Shown one piece after another: positions 40,450 to 48,870 of a stretch of 64,000 nt of DNA. A program made the translations under genes and the position numbers. How positions within the stretch are numbered: the stretch's first letter is position 1; each line of letters opens with the position of its first letter. Source of the DNA: Nocardiopsis sp. N85. Lineage in GTDB: Bacteria; Actinomycetota; Actinomycetes; Streptosporangiales; Streptosporangiaceae. Location: assembly GCF_028882275.1 (NCBI RefSeq), contig NZ_JARBUT010000026.1, forward strand, positions 1 through 64,000, in the 5' to 3' direction. The notes under the pieces are model-generated. The model saw only the letters and a list, made by a program, of their open reading frames with translations, ran no database searches and was not told where the DNA came from.

Positions 40450-41856
40450 TCAGTCCGATCCCGGCGGATCCGCGACCGCGGGCAGCAGGAGCACGGCTCC
40501 GAAACCGGCCCCGCCGTCATGGCGGAGTCCGTCCGTCAGCAGCAGTCGCCCGCCGGCCTCTTCGAGCAGCCCCGCGACGATGGCCAGTCCCATGCCGGTC
40601 CCCTCGATGTTCTGGTGCCGGGGGGAACGCCAGAAGCGCCCGGTGGCGGCGGCACGCTCCTCCTCCGGCAGACCGCCCCCGTCGTCGAGGACCTCGATCC
40701 GTACGGGGTCGCCGCCGTGGGCCCGGATCTCCACCCGGGTCCCCTCCGAGAGGCGGAGCGCGTTGCTGACGAGTTCGTCGAGGATGCTGCCCAGTCCGCC
40801 CGCCGGAGCCCGGACCCACAGGTCCCGGGGAACGTCGACGGCCACGGTGAGGCCGCGTTCGCCCCCCAGGGCCCGCCACCGTTCGACCCGGGTGTCCAGC
40901 ACCTCCGTGATCAGGGTCGCCTCGGTGCCGGTCACGCTCTCCAGACGGGTGGCCGCCAACAGGGAGTTGAGCATGCGGTTCATCGCCTTGGTCTCCTCGA
41001 CGGCGATGTCGTGCGCCTCACGCGCCTCATCGGTACGGAGGTACGGCGCCAGGTTCTCCACCGCCAGGCGGAGACTGGCCAACGGGTTGCGCAACTGGTG
41101 GGAGGCCTCCGACACGAAGGACCGCTGACGCTCCAGGGCCCGGCGGACCACCTCGACCATGGTGTTGAAGGAATCCGTGAGCCGGCGCAGCTCCGGTGGC
41201 CCGCGTTCGGCGTCCACGTGCACGTTCAGGTCCCCCGCGGTGACCGCCGAGGTGGCCGCGTCCAGTCGCCCGATGGGACGCAGCACCCACCGGGACAGGG
41301 GCATCACCGCCCAGACCAGCAGCGCCAGCGGCAGCAGGCTCGCCAGGGCCAGCCACCCCCAGGCACCGAGGGTGCCCGCTCCCAGGCGTTCGGTGGGGGA
41401 CACCAGGACGACCGCTCCGACCACCTCGCTGTCGCGGCCGATCGGCTCGGCGATCACCAGGGGGTCGGTGTCCCACGGCCACACCGTCGACGGCGGCTCG
41501 GGGCGTTCCCCGGCCAGGGCCGAAGTGATCGCCACCGGGGCGTCCAGCCGTTCCAGTTCTCCGCGCAGGCGTACGATCCCGGCCGAGCCGGCCACGATCT
41601 CCCCGTCCGGGGCCACCACGATGACGGGGATCCCGTACAGCTGCTCGTAGCGGCGCATCTCCTGTTCGAGCGCGTCGCGCCGTTCGGTCTCCAGCGCGGT
41701 GCGGGCCAGGGCGGAGAACCGTCCCGCGTCGCCGAGCCGGTCCACGTACACCTCCTGGGTCCGCTGACCGGCGATCACCGCCCCGAGGGGGACGACGATC
41801 GCGGCGACCAGCACGAACGTGGCCGGGAGCAGGATGGACAACAGGCGCCGGAGCAC
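40450..41856 (-). CDS. Sensor histidine kinase (TctE-like)
   Basis: A 468-residue membrane kinase. TM1 is about 7-30, an extracellular sensing region about 31-165, TM2 about 167-190, then HAMP (about 190-240). The phospho-acceptor His lies in FVSEASHQLRNPLASLRLAVENL (about 245-267). The N-box is LDELVSNALRLS and the G-boxes are LDDGGGLPEE and GTGMGLAIVAGLLEEAGG. The layout is like TctE/QseC kinases that respond to carboxylates. GTG 41856 starts three bases after the regulator stop. The TAXI lipoprotein encoded opposite is a plausible sensory partner. Confidence 0.88.
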   Translation of the reverse strand: MLRRLLSILLPATFVLVAAIVVPLGAVIAGQRTQEVYVDRLGDAGRFSALARTALETERRDALEQEMRRYEQLYGIPVIVVAPDGEIVAGSAGIVRLRGELERLDAPVAITSALAGERPEPPSTVWPWDTDPLVIAEPIGRDSEVVGAVVLVSPTERLGAGTLGAWGWLALASLLPLALLVWAVMPLSRWVLRPIGRLDAATSAVTAGDLNVHVDAERGPPELRRLTDSFNTMVEVVRRALERQRSFVSEASHQLRNPLASLRLAVENLAPYLRTDEAREAHDIAVEETKAMNRMLNSLLAATRLESVTGTEATLITEVLDTRVERWRALGGERGLTVAVDVPRDLWVRAPAGGLGSILDELVSNALRLSEGTRVEIRAHGGDPVRIEVLDDGGGLPEEERAAATGRFWRSPRHQNIEGTGMGLAIVAGLLEEAGGRLLLTDGLRHDGGAGFGAVLLLPAVADPPGSD

Positions 41857-41859
41857 GGT

Positions 41860-42537
41860 TCAGCCCTCGTCGAGGACATAGCCGACCCCGCGCACCGTGC
41901 GTATCCGCACGGCCCCTCCGACCTTGGCGCGCAGGGAGCCGACGTGGGTGTCGAGGGTGCGGGAGGAGGTCTCCCAGGCGGCGCCCCACACCTGGTCGAG
42001 GATCCGGTCGCGGGCGACCACGGTGGGCGACCGGGAGGCCAGCAGGAACAACAGGTCGAACTCCTTGCGGGTGAGTCGGACCGGTGCGCCGTCGACGGTG
42101 GCCGACCGGGCGGAGGGGTCGACGGTGAGCGGGCCGACCCGGATCGGCGACTCCTCCCCGACGACCTCGGCCCGGGCGCTGCGGGTGCGCCGCAGCACGG
42201 CGTCGATGCGGGCGAGGAGTTCGGCGACGCCGAAGGGTTTGACGACGTAGTCGTCGGCGCCGGCGCGCAGCCCGCGCACCCGGTCGCGTTCCTCGGCGCG
42301 GGCGGTGACGGCGATGATCGCGGTCTGGGGACGGTCGCGCAGCCGACGCAGCAGGTCGATGCCGTCGGCGTCGGGGAGGCCGAGGTCGAGCAGGACCACG
42401 TCGGCGGGCGGCGCGGCCAGGGCCCGCTCGGCGGTGGCGACCCGCTGGACCTCGAAGGAGGCCGATCGCAGGGCCGTCACCAGTCCCCGGGCGACCCGGT
42501 CGTCGTCCTCCACCACGAGAATGCGCATGTCCAGCAT
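41860..42537 (-). CDS. Response regulator (OmpR family, TctD-like)
   Basis: A 225-residue regulator. The receiver domain has acidic residues in VVEDDDR, the phospho-Asp in VVLLDLGLPDADG (about residue 54) and Lys in YVVKPFGVAEL (about 105). The OmpR winged helix follows (about 130-222) with RLTRKEFDLLFLLASRSPTVVARDRILDQVWG and TLDTHVGSLRAKVG. The start is ATG 42537 or ATG 42528 (MRILVVEDD); neither has a clear ribosome site, so a leaderless message is possible. It is followed directly by its kinase gene. Probable targets are the DASS and TAXI genes. Confidence 0.9.
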   Translation of the reverse strand: MLDMRILVVEDDDRVARGLVTALRSASFEVQRVATAERALAAPPADVVLLDLGLPDADGIDLLRRLRDRPQTAIIAVTARAEERDRVRGLRAGADDYVVKPFGVAELLARIDAVLRRTRSARAEVVGEESPIRVGPLTVDPSARSATVDGAPVRLTRKEFDLLFLLASRSPTVVARDRILDQVWGAAWETSSRTLDTHVGSLRAKVGGAVRIRTVRGVGYVLDEG

Positions 42538-42730
42538 GGTAGGGCGAGGGGCGTGCCCTCGACGCGCCCTGTGGCGGAAGCGTGGGAGCGGTCGCCCCGC
42601 ACGGCCAGGCGAACGCGAGGAGCGCCCCTCCGACCCGCAGGGGGACACGGTGGGGGAACGTGGTCCCGGGCCGTCCGTCTCCGGCCACGGACGGCCCGTT
42701 CACCGGGGGTCGGCCCCGGTCACCCCTCGG

Positions 42731-43198
42731 TCAGGCGGAGACCGCCTCGGCGGCCCGGGACCTCCCCCGACGCCCCCAGGGCAGGAGCCGGTCGAGGGAG
42801 TAGCGCCCTCCGGAGAAGCCCAGGGCGAGCGCCGTGGCGCCCAGCACCAGGACGAGTTCGTAGCCGCCGACCAGGGGGTCGCCGACGTGGACGAAGTAGT
42901 AGGCGTTGGCCATCATGAACGCCAGCGCCAGCCCGGCGAGCGGCAGGGCCAGTCCGATGATGAGCGCCAGACCGCCGCCCACCTCGATGACCGCCCCCAG
43001 GAGGGCGGAGAACGTCGGGAAGGGGATGCCCATGGCGGCGAAGCCCTGCGCGGTGCCCTCCGGGTTCATGGCCTTGGGCAGGCCGTGGGCGATGAAGACG
43101 ACACCGACGACGATCCTCCCGAGGAGGGCGGTGAGGTCGCTGACGTGGGGGGCGATCGATCTCTGGCGCGGTACGGATTCCGTCGGGTTCTCGGTCAT
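42731..43198 (-). CDS. DoxX-family membrane protein
   Basis: A 155-residue DoxX-like protein with four helices: GRIVVGVVFIAHGLPKAMNPEG (about 24-45, the conserved first helix with HG), GIPFPTFSALLGAVIEVGGGLALIIGL, ALAFMMANAYYFVHV and LVLVLGATALALGFSGG. The short loop and tail ending RYSLDRLL are typical. Some members help organise redox or thiol-stress complexes. ATG 43198 follows AGGAG. It lies next to a MarR gene on the same strand, but 180 bases and a likely promoter separate them. Confidence 0.85.
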   Translation of the reverse strand: MTENPTESVPRQRSIAPHVSDLTALLGRIVVGVVFIAHGLPKAMNPEGTAQGFAAMGIPFPTFSALLGAVIEVGGGLALIIGLALPLAGLALAFMMANAYYFVHVGDPLVGGYELVLVLGATALALGFSGGRYSLDRLLPWGRRGRSRAAEAVSA

Positions 43199-43379
43199 GG
43201 GTTCTCCTGTGTTCTGCGAGCGGGTCTCCCGGAGCGGCCGCGCCTCATGGATTGAGAACACAACCTTTTCCCGGGAAGGCACATGCTATCCCGCAGTCGA
43301 ACGAACACATAGAGTGCCGCTCCTCACATATCGTCACACATGACGTACTCCCCGCTCGGAGCGCACAACAGAACGCGAC

Positions 43380-43886
43380 TCAGTCCTGACCCCCCGTACC
43401 CCCGGGGGGCGCGTACCGGGTTTCGACGCCCTCCGGATCCAGGGCCCCGAGCATCGCCTCGGCGATCGCCCGCAGGGACTCGGCCTGCTCCGGGTCGATC
43501 ACGTCGAACAGGACCCGCCGCACCTGCGCCACGTGCCCCGGCGCGGCCTCCTCCAAGGTCCGGGCCCCTCGTTCGGTGAGCTCCACGATCGTGGTGCGAC
43601 GGTCGCCCGGCCGACGGAAACGGCGGATCAGGTCGTCCTCCTCCAGTCGCGCGGCGGCGTGCGACAGGCGGCTGGGCGACGAGCGGAGCAGACGGGCGAG
43701 CTCGGTCATGGTCATCGCCCCGCCGGGGGATTCCGACAGCATCACCAGGGCCTGGTAGTAGGTGTGGGGCAGGCCGGAGTCCCGCCGGAGCTGCCGGTCG
43801 AGTGAGGCCTCCAAGAGGTGGACGGCGGCCAGGAAGGTCCGCCAGGTCCGCTGCTGTTCCTCGTCGAGCCATACGGCGTCGGACAT
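43380..43886 (-). CDS. MarR-family transcriptional regulator
   Basis: A 168-residue winged-helix regulator. The DNA-binding part is MTMTELARLLRSSPSRLSHAAARLEEDDLIRRFRRPGDRRTTIVELTERG (about 58-107), with the beta-wing DRRT motif. The N- and C-terminal helices form the dimer. It diverges from the LigB-type dioxygenase gene, and TTGAA-AG-TTCAA lies between them. It probably represses that gene and itself, relieved by a phenolic or oxidant ligand. Confidence 0.88.
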   Translation of the reverse strand: MSDAVWLDEEQQRTWRTFLAAVHLLEASLDRQLRRDSGLPHTYYQALVMLSESPGGAMTMTELARLLRSSPSRLSHAAARLEEDDLIRRFRRPGDRRTTIVELTERGARTLEEAAPGHVAQVRRVLFDVIDPEQAESLRAIAEAMLGALDPEGVETRYAPPGGTGGQD

Positions 43887-43908
43887 CGATGCGCCACCCC
43901 AGGAATAC

Positions 43909-43920
43909 TTGAAAGTTCAA
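43909..43920. promoter_or_regulatory. Candidate MarR operator
   Basis: TTGAA-AG-TTCAA, a perfect palindrome 23 bases from the MarR start and 46 from the dioxygenase start. Confidence 0.55.
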
Positions 43921-43965
43921 CTTTGTTCTGGTCGTCATCCGATCCCACCGTCATCGGAGGACGCC

Positions 43966-44745
43966 ATGGAACCGACCACCACGCGCATGCCGGCCCTCTA
44001 CCTCAGCCATGGTGCGCCGCCGCTCGCCGACGACACCGAATGGACCCGGCAACTCGCCGACTGGTCCGGTCGCATCAGCCGTCCCAGCGCGATCCTGGTG
44101 GTCTCCGCGCACTGGGAGGACGCACCGCTCACCCTCGGCGCGACAACGGACGGAGTGCCTCTGACGTACGACTTCTGGGGCTTCCCGCAACGCTACTACG
44201 ACGTCACCTACTCCGCCCCGGGGGCGCCCGCACTCGCCGAGCAGGTGCGCGGGCTCGTCGGCGGCCCGGTCCACCAGGACCCGCGCCGGGGGTTGGACCA
44301 CGGCGCCTACGTGCCCCTCAAGGAGATGTACCCCGACGCCGACATCCCGGTGCTCCAGGTGTCCATGCCGTCCCTGGACCCCGCCGAGCTGCTCGCCCTG
44401 GGCCGGCGACTGGCACCGCTGCGCGACGAGGGCGTGCTCATCGTCGGCAGCGGGTTCACCACCCACAACCTGCGCGAGATGTCGCGCGGCGCCCACGGCG
44501 CCGCCCCCGCGTGGTCCGTGGAGTTCGACGACTGGACGCGACGGGCCGTGGCCGACCACGACGTCGACGCGCTGCTCGACTTCGAGCACAAGGCCCCGGC
44601 CGCGGCGATCGCCCACCCGCGCAGCGACCACTTCGCCCCGTTGTTCGTCGCCCTGGGCGCCGGGCTGGACGGTCACCGGCGGTCGGCCTCGACCGTGGAC
44701 GGGTTCTGGCACGGCCTGGCCAAACGCTCCTTCCAGTTCGACTGA
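43966..44745 (+). CDS. LigB-type extradiol dioxygenase (DODA/YgiD-like)
   Basis: A 259-residue class III ring-cleaving dioxygenase. Metal ligands and active-site residues fit the YgiD/4,5-DOPA group: His in LYLSHGAPPL (about 15), His in VVSAHWED (about 48), His in GLDHGAYVPLKEMYP (about 112) and His in GSGFTTHNLREM (about 169), with a late AHPRSDHFAPLFVALGA. It opens catechol-type rings. ATG 43966 follows CGGAGGA. Divergent control by the MarR gene suggests induction by an aromatic compound. Confidence 0.88.
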   Translation: MEPTTTRMPALYLSHGAPPLADDTEWTRQLADWSGRISRPSAILVVSAHWEDAPLTLGATTDGVPLTYDFWGFPQRYYDVTYSAPGAPALAEQVRGLVGGPVHQDPRRGLDHGAYVPLKEMYPDADIPVLQVSMPSLDPAELLALGRRLAPLRDEGVLIVGSGFTTHNLREMSRGAHGAAPAWSVEFDDWTRRAVADHDVDALLDFEHKAPAAAIAHPRSDHFAPLFVALGAGLDGHRRSASTVDGFWHGLAKRSFQFD

Positions 44746-44796
44746 GCGCCGAGAACCCCTGGCGGAACACCGGTGCCGTTCGGGAGACTCGTCCCC

Positions 44797-45366
44797 ATGA
44801 CGGACACCCTCTCCCCCGAGAACGCGCGCTCCGCGGCCGACCTGGCGAAGACGACCGGCCGGGTGCAGTACCTGCACTTCTGGGGTCATCGGCCGCACCC
44901 CTCCGGCAAGGTGTCGGCGAGCTGCCTGTCCCAGTGGTGGCCCGCCGACTTCACCGTGGACGGCGCGCTCTACCGCACCGCCGAGCACTACATGATGGCG
45001 GGCAAGGCGCGGCTGTTCGGGGACGACGAGGCGCTGGCGGAGATCATCGAGGCGGGGCATCCCCGCGACGCCAAGGAGATCGGCCGACGCGTGCGCGGAT
45101 TCGACCAGGCGGTGTGGGAGGCGTCCCGGTTCGACATCGTCGTGGCCGCCAACGTCGCCAAGTTCGGGCAGCACTCCGACCTGCGGTACTTCCTGCTCGG
45201 CACCGGGAACCGGGTGCTGGTGGAGGCCAGTCCCCGGGATCGGGTGTGGGGCATCGGGCTGGGGGCGGGGCACGACGACGCGGGGCGACCGGAGCGTTGG
45301 CGCGGGCTCAACCTCCTGGGCTTCGCCCTGATGGAGGCCCGCGCCCGACTCGCCGCCGGGGCCTGA
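44797..45366 (+). CDS. NADAR-domain protein (putative N-glycosidase)
   Basis: A 189-residue NADAR (DUF1768, RibX-like) protein. Diagnostic parts are FWGHRPHPSGKVSASCLSQWWPADFTVDGALYRTAEHYMMAGKARLFGD (about 28-76), DIVVAANVAKFGQHSDLRYFLLGTG (about 114-138) and DRVWGIGLGAGHDDAGRPERWRGLNLLGFALMEAR. The family cleaves glycosidic bonds in riboflavin-pathway intermediates or ADP-ribosylated molecules. ATG 44797 is preferred over 44773. It may be co-transcribed with the dioxygenase gene 51 bases upstream. The true role here is open. Confidence 0.85.
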   Translation: MTDTLSPENARSAADLAKTTGRVQYLHFWGHRPHPSGKVSASCLSQWWPADFTVDGALYRTAEHYMMAGKARLFGDDEALAEIIEAGHPRDAKEIGRRVRGFDQAVWEASRFDIVVAANVAKFGQHSDLRYFLLGTGNRVLVEASPRDRVWGIGLGAGHDDAGRPERWRGLNLLGFALMEARARLAAGA

Positions 45367-45431
45367 TCCGCAGGAACGACGGGGCCGATTCCCGCCGGAC
45401 TTCCGGGCCGATGACGGCCAGGATCGGTCTC

Positions 45432-46181
45432 ATGAACGAGAACACGCGTCACACGAACGAGGCCGCGCTCATCACCGGCGGCAGCCGGGGCATCGGTGCG
45501 GCCATCGCCGTCCGGTTGGCCGAGGAGGGCCTCGACGTCGCCCTCACCTACGAGCGGGACGAGGAAGCCGCCGCGAAGGTGGTGGAAGCGGTCGAGGAGC
45601 GGGGACGGCGCGGACTCGCGCTGCGGGCCGACGCCGCGGACGCCGACGCGGTGACCGGGGCCGTCGACCGGGTCGCCGCCGAGTTCGGTCGGCTGGACGT
45701 CCTGGTCAACAATGCCGCGCTCTTCCCCTTCGGCCCCTTCGACGAACCCACCGTCGAGGAGATCGACCGGGTGCTGGCGATCAACGTGCGGGCCCCCTTC
45801 CTCGCCGCCCGGGCGGCGGTCCGCCACATGGACGGGGACGGTCGGATCATCACCGTGGGCAGCAACGTGGCCGTCCGGGTGCCCTTCGGCGGGCTCACCC
45901 TGTACACCCTGAGCAAGTCGGCGCTGGCCGGAATGACCCGCGGACTGGCCCGCGACCTGGGTCCGCGCGGGATCACCGTCGCCCAGGTCGACCCGGGCCC
46001 CACCGACACCGACGCCAACCCGGCGGACGGGCCGAACGCCGACGGCATCCGTTCCCTGGTGCCGCTGGGCCGGTTCGCGCGTCCCGAGGAGATCGCCGGA
46101 ACCGTCGCCCACCTGGTGGGACCGGGCGGCCGGTTCATCACCGGAACGGTGATCGGCGTGGACGGGGGCATCAACGCCTGA
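45432..46181 (+). CDS. SDR-family oxidoreductase (FabG-like)
   Basis: A 249-residue classical SDR. It has ALITGGSRGIGAAIA (about 12-26), VNNAALFPF (about 90-98), Ser in ITVGSNVA (about 138) and YxxxK in TLYTLSKSALAGM (about 151-163), with a C-terminal FITGTVIGVDGG. A 3-oxoacyl reductase-like or sugar/alcohol dehydrogenase role is usual; the substrate is not readable. ATG 45432 is clear. It shares the strand of the dioxygenase and NADAR genes and ends at a bidirectional terminator. Confidence 0.87.
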   Translation: MNENTRHTNEAALITGGSRGIGAAIAVRLAEEGLDVALTYERDEEAAAKVVEAVEERGRRGLALRADAADADAVTGAVDRVAAEFGRLDVLVNNAALFPFGPFDEPTVEEIDRVLAINVRAPFLAARAAVRHMDGDGRIITVGSNVAVRVPFGGLTLYTLSKSALAGMTRGLARDLGPRGITVAQVDPGPTDTDANPADGPNADGIRSLVPLGRFARPEEIAGTVAHLVGPGGRFITGTVIGVDGGINA

Positions 46182-46190
46182 CCCGCCGCC

Positions 46191-46223
46191 GGGGCGTCCG
46201 CACCGTTCTCGTGCGGACGCCCC
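46191..46223. terminator. Bidirectional terminator between two SDR genes
   Basis: GGGGCGTCCGCAC and GTGCGGACGCCCC form a perfect 13-bp stem with a 7-base loop between convergent genes. Confidence 0.85.
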
Positions 46224-46229
46224 GCTGCT

Positions 46230-46985
46230 TCAGCGGCCCATGACGGCGCCGCCGTTGACCTGGATCACCTGCCCGGTGACGTGCCCGGCCTCCGGCGAGG
46301 CCAGCCAGGCGATGGTGACGGCCACGTCCTCGGGGCGGCCGGCCCGACCGGTGGCGGTCTGGGCGACCAGGCGTGCGTGGCGGGCCTCGGTCATGGCGTC
46401 ACCGAAGAACTCCGTGTCGGCGATGTAGCCCGGCAGCACGATGTTCGCCGTGCATCCGGTGGGGCCGAGCGCCCCGGCCAGGTCGAAGGTCCACCCGTGC
46501 AGGGCGGCCTTGGTGGCCGAGTAGGAGCCGCCTCCGCCGCGCACCGCCGCGATGGAGCCGACGTTGACGATCCGGGCGTCGCGTTCGCGCAGGTGGGGGC
46601 GGAGTGCCTCGGTGAGCAGGACGGCGGTGAGGACGTTGGCGGCCCAGTCGGCGGACCAGCCCTCGGCGATCCCGGCCAGGGTGCCGTCGGGGGCCGGGCG
46701 CAACCCGCCGGCGTTGTTGACGATCACGTCGACGCCGCCGAGGCGTTCGGCCAGGGCGGGGGCGTGCGCGCCGACCGCCTCCGGGTCGCTCAGGTCCAGG
46801 GCGAGATGGGCCGCGGCATCGGCGCCGTGCCGGGCGCGGATCTCGTCGACGGTCCGGATCAGGGGTGCCTCACGGCGGCCGACCAGGCCGACGCGGTATC
46901 CCCGGTCGGTCAGGACCCGTGCGGTGGCCCGGCCGATGCCGGTGCCGCCGCCGGAGACGACGGCGGTGCGGGGGGTGATGGACAT
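46230..46985 (-). CDS. SDR-family oxidoreductase
   Basis: A 251-residue classical SDR with VVSGGGTGIGRATA (about 9-22), RREA near 37 favouring NADP, VNNAGG (about 89), Ser in VNVGSIAAV (about 140) and YSATK (about 152-156). Its C-terminus is HVTGQVIQVNGGAVMGR. ATG 46985 is supported by GAGAGAAGAG upstream. It converges on the other SDR gene. No partner gene indicates the substrate. Confidence 0.86.
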   Translation of the reverse strand: MSITPRTAVVSGGGTGIGRATARVLTDRGYRVGLVGRREAPLIRTVDEIRARHGADAAAHLALDLSDPEAVGAHAPALAERLGGVDVIVNNAGGLRPAPDGTLAGIAEGWSADWAANVLTAVLLTEALRPHLRERDARIVNVGSIAAVRGGGGSYSATKAALHGWTFDLAGALGPTGCTANIVLPGYIADTEFFGDAMTEARHARLVAQTATGRAGRPEDVAVTIAWLASPEAGHVTGQVIQVNGGAVMGR

Positions 46986-47702
46986 CGTCGCTCTTCTCTC
47001 GGGGAAGGGGGCGTCCACACCGTGCCGAAGGGATCGGTTCGGCGCAACGGGTTTTCCACGGTGGTCATCGCGCGTCGATGCGCGCGACGCGTTCGGCCGC
47101 CTCTTTCCTTGATGGACGGGGGCAGCGGGATGGAGCCCGCCTCGGCGGCGGGCTCCGCGCCCTCTTCCCCGATGGCGTACGTCCAGAAGTCGCGCACGGC
47201 CGCGCCGGTCCCTTCGCCGTCGAGGCGGTGTCGTCATGGCGGACCGGCACGATCCCGGTGGACGCAAGACCGCCACCGGGGCCGAACACCGTCCAGAGAT
47301 CGGTGCCCTCCCCCTGGGACGCCGGGCATCCCCGAGTCGTTCATCCGAATGGGGTCGCATGCGCCATTAAGTCCGATATCGGGGAAACGCTCACCGGAAG
47401 ATCATGGGGATTTCATCGACTCCTTGTCCGTTTTCCGGTCACAACCCGACGTGTACAGGAGTAGAGTCCGAAAAGCGGACAGCACGGTGCCCCGGCACCC
47501 GGTCCGTTCCCCGGAGTGCTCCGGGCCTCGGCACGCGATGCCGCCGCCCGTGGGCGTGCGCCGCATCTCGAACGCCGCGTACGCGACCCATCGCCCACTT
47601 CGGGAAACCGATCATCGGCGCGCGGCAGAATGCGCCCTCCACCGTTCCGGGACGCACCGTTCTTCCTTTTCGATGAGGACGAACCACATTCGGGGAATTC
47701 CG
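46986..47702. other. Long gap with gene relic
   Basis: About 715 bases without an intact gene. A minus-strand fragment resembling a phosphate-binding protein C-terminus lies at 47065-47197. A small palindrome GTCCG-AAAAG-CGGAC lies at 47466-47480, ahead of the small gene at 47703. Confidence 0.45.
47065..47197 (-). pseudogene. Possible PstS-like C-terminal relic, frameshifted
   Basis: One minus-strand frame gives RDFWTYAIGEEGAEPAAEAG and then SIPLPPSIKE; a shifted frame continues AAERVARIDAR to a stop at 47065. The pattern FxxWAxxxGxxxAxxxGxxPLPxSV ends phosphate-binding proteins of the PstS family. The rest of such a gene is missing. Assignment is tentative. Confidence 0.35.
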
Positions 47703-47945
47703 ATGGCCTATTACCGCATCAAACTCAGCGACGGCTCCTCCCATACCGTTCAGGCGGTGCGCATGCGCACCGACGCGCGCAGCCTCTACCTGGAGGAGCG
47801 CGCGGCCGGGGACTGGCGCGAGGTGTTCGCCAACCCCCTGACGGACGTGGCGTGGGTTCAGCGCCGCTTCACCGAGAACGACGGCACCTGGACCTGGCTG
47901 AACGAACGCCTGCCCGCACCGGTCGGCGGCGTCCGGGCCTGGTGA
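47703..47945 (+). CDS. Small hypothetical protein
   Basis: An 80-residue protein that I cannot place in a family. It is rich in beta-type segments (MAYYRIKLSDGSSHTVQAVRMRTDARSL; WREVFANPLTDVAWVQRRF), ends with GTWTWLNERLPAPVGG, and looks like a compact cytoplasmic domain. ATG 47703 has GGGGAA seven bases upstream. A terminator follows directly. Codon use is typical of real genes here (G/C at third positions), which supports it. Confidence 0.65.
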   Translation: MAYYRIKLSDGSSHTVQAVRMRTDARSLYLEERAAGDWREVFANPLTDVAWVQRRFTENDGTWTWLNERLPAPVGGVRAW

Positions 47946-47952
47946 CCCGGTT

Positions 47953-47980
47953 CCGGTCCGGGGTCCGCGCCCCGGACCGG
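47953..47980. terminator. Bidirectional terminator
   Basis: CCGGTCCGGGG and CCCCGGACCGG form an 11-bp stem with a 6-base loop between convergent genes. Confidence 0.8.
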
Positions 47981-47984
47981 TCCC

Positions 47985-48755
47985 TCACCAGGGGAGCACC
48001 CCGTGGGCGTCCGGGTCCGACGCCCCCGCCAGGTGTCCCCACAGCACGCCGGTGGGCCCGTCCTCGGACAGGGTCGCCAGGTGCAGACTCACCCGTGCGC
48101 CCTGTTCCGCGGTGCGCGTTCCGGAGTGCCCGTTGAGATCGGTGGCGCAGTAGCCGGGGTTGGCGGCGTTGACCTTGGCCCCGCTTCCGGCGAGCGCCCC
48201 GGCGTACAGCGCGGTGATCATGTTGAGGGCGGCCTTGGAGGCCGGGTACGGGGCGCCCATGGCCATGCCGTGGAACGGGCTCTCCGGGTCGGTCATCGTG
48301 CCGATCGACCCGATCTCACTGGACACGTTCACCACGCGGGGCGCGGACGAACGGCGCAGGAGGTCGAGGAAGGCGTCGAGCACCGCCACCGGACCCAGCA
48401 CGTTCACCTCCAGCACCTGGCGGAAGGCGTCGAGGTCGGTCTCTCCGGGCGGTCCCCACCACCGGGCCACGCCCGCGTTGTTGACCAGGACGTCGAGTCG
48501 GCCGTACTCCTCCGCCACCCGGGCCGCGGCCGCCAGGACGCTCGTGCGGTCGGTCACGTCGATCTCCAGCGGGCGCGCGTCGACGCCCTCCTTCTCCAGG
48601 GCGCGCACCGCCTCGGTCCCGCGTCCGATGTCCCGGGACCCCACCAGCACGGTCATGCCCTCCAGCCCCAACAGCCGCGCGGTCTGGAATCCGATGCCCT
48701 TGTTCGCCCCGGTGACCAGGGCGATCCTCACGTTCGTCTCGCTCATGTCCGCCAT
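47985..48755 (-). CDS. SDR-family oxidoreductase (carbonyl reductase-like)
   Basis: A 256-residue SDR with LVTGANKGIGFQTARLL (about 12-28), the GSRD segment near 38, DVTDRT near 65, NNAGVARWW (about 92-100), Ser in VNVSSEIGS (about 143) and YPASKAALNM (about 168-177). The N-K-G-I-G loop and overall pattern match plant/fungal-like carbonyl reductases common in actinomycetes. The start is ATG 48755 or ATG 48746 (MSETN). It diverges from the XRE/MmyB regulator across a palindrome, the usual pairing, so it is probably controlled by that protein. Confidence 0.86.
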   Translation of the reverse strand: MADMSETNVRIALVTGANKGIGFQTARLLGLEGMTVLVGSRDIGRGTEAVRALEKEGVDARPLEIDVTDRTSVLAAAARVAEEYGRLDVLVNNAGVARWWGPPGETDLDAFRQVLEVNVLGPVAVLDAFLDLLRRSSAPRVVNVSSEIGSIGTMTDPESPFHGMAMGAPYPASKAALNMITALYAGALAGSGAKVNAANPGYCATDLNGHSGTRTAEQGARVSLHLATLSEDGPTGVLWGHLAGASDPDAHGVLPW

Positions 48756-48798
48756 GGTGGGGCCGCCGCCCGTCCGGGGGTAAGGGCACCCGTCAGCC

Positions 48799-48815
48799 TG
48801 GTACCGGCGGTACCA
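48799..48815. promoter_or_regulatory. Candidate operator between SDR and XRE genes
   Basis: TGGTACC-GGC-GGTACCA, a 7-3-7 perfect palindrome in the 115-base divergent gap. Confidence 0.6.
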
Positions 48816-48870
48816 CTGTCGTTCCGGGCGCGAGGGTGCAGGCTGGGGGGAGGACACCGGAGGGAGCATC

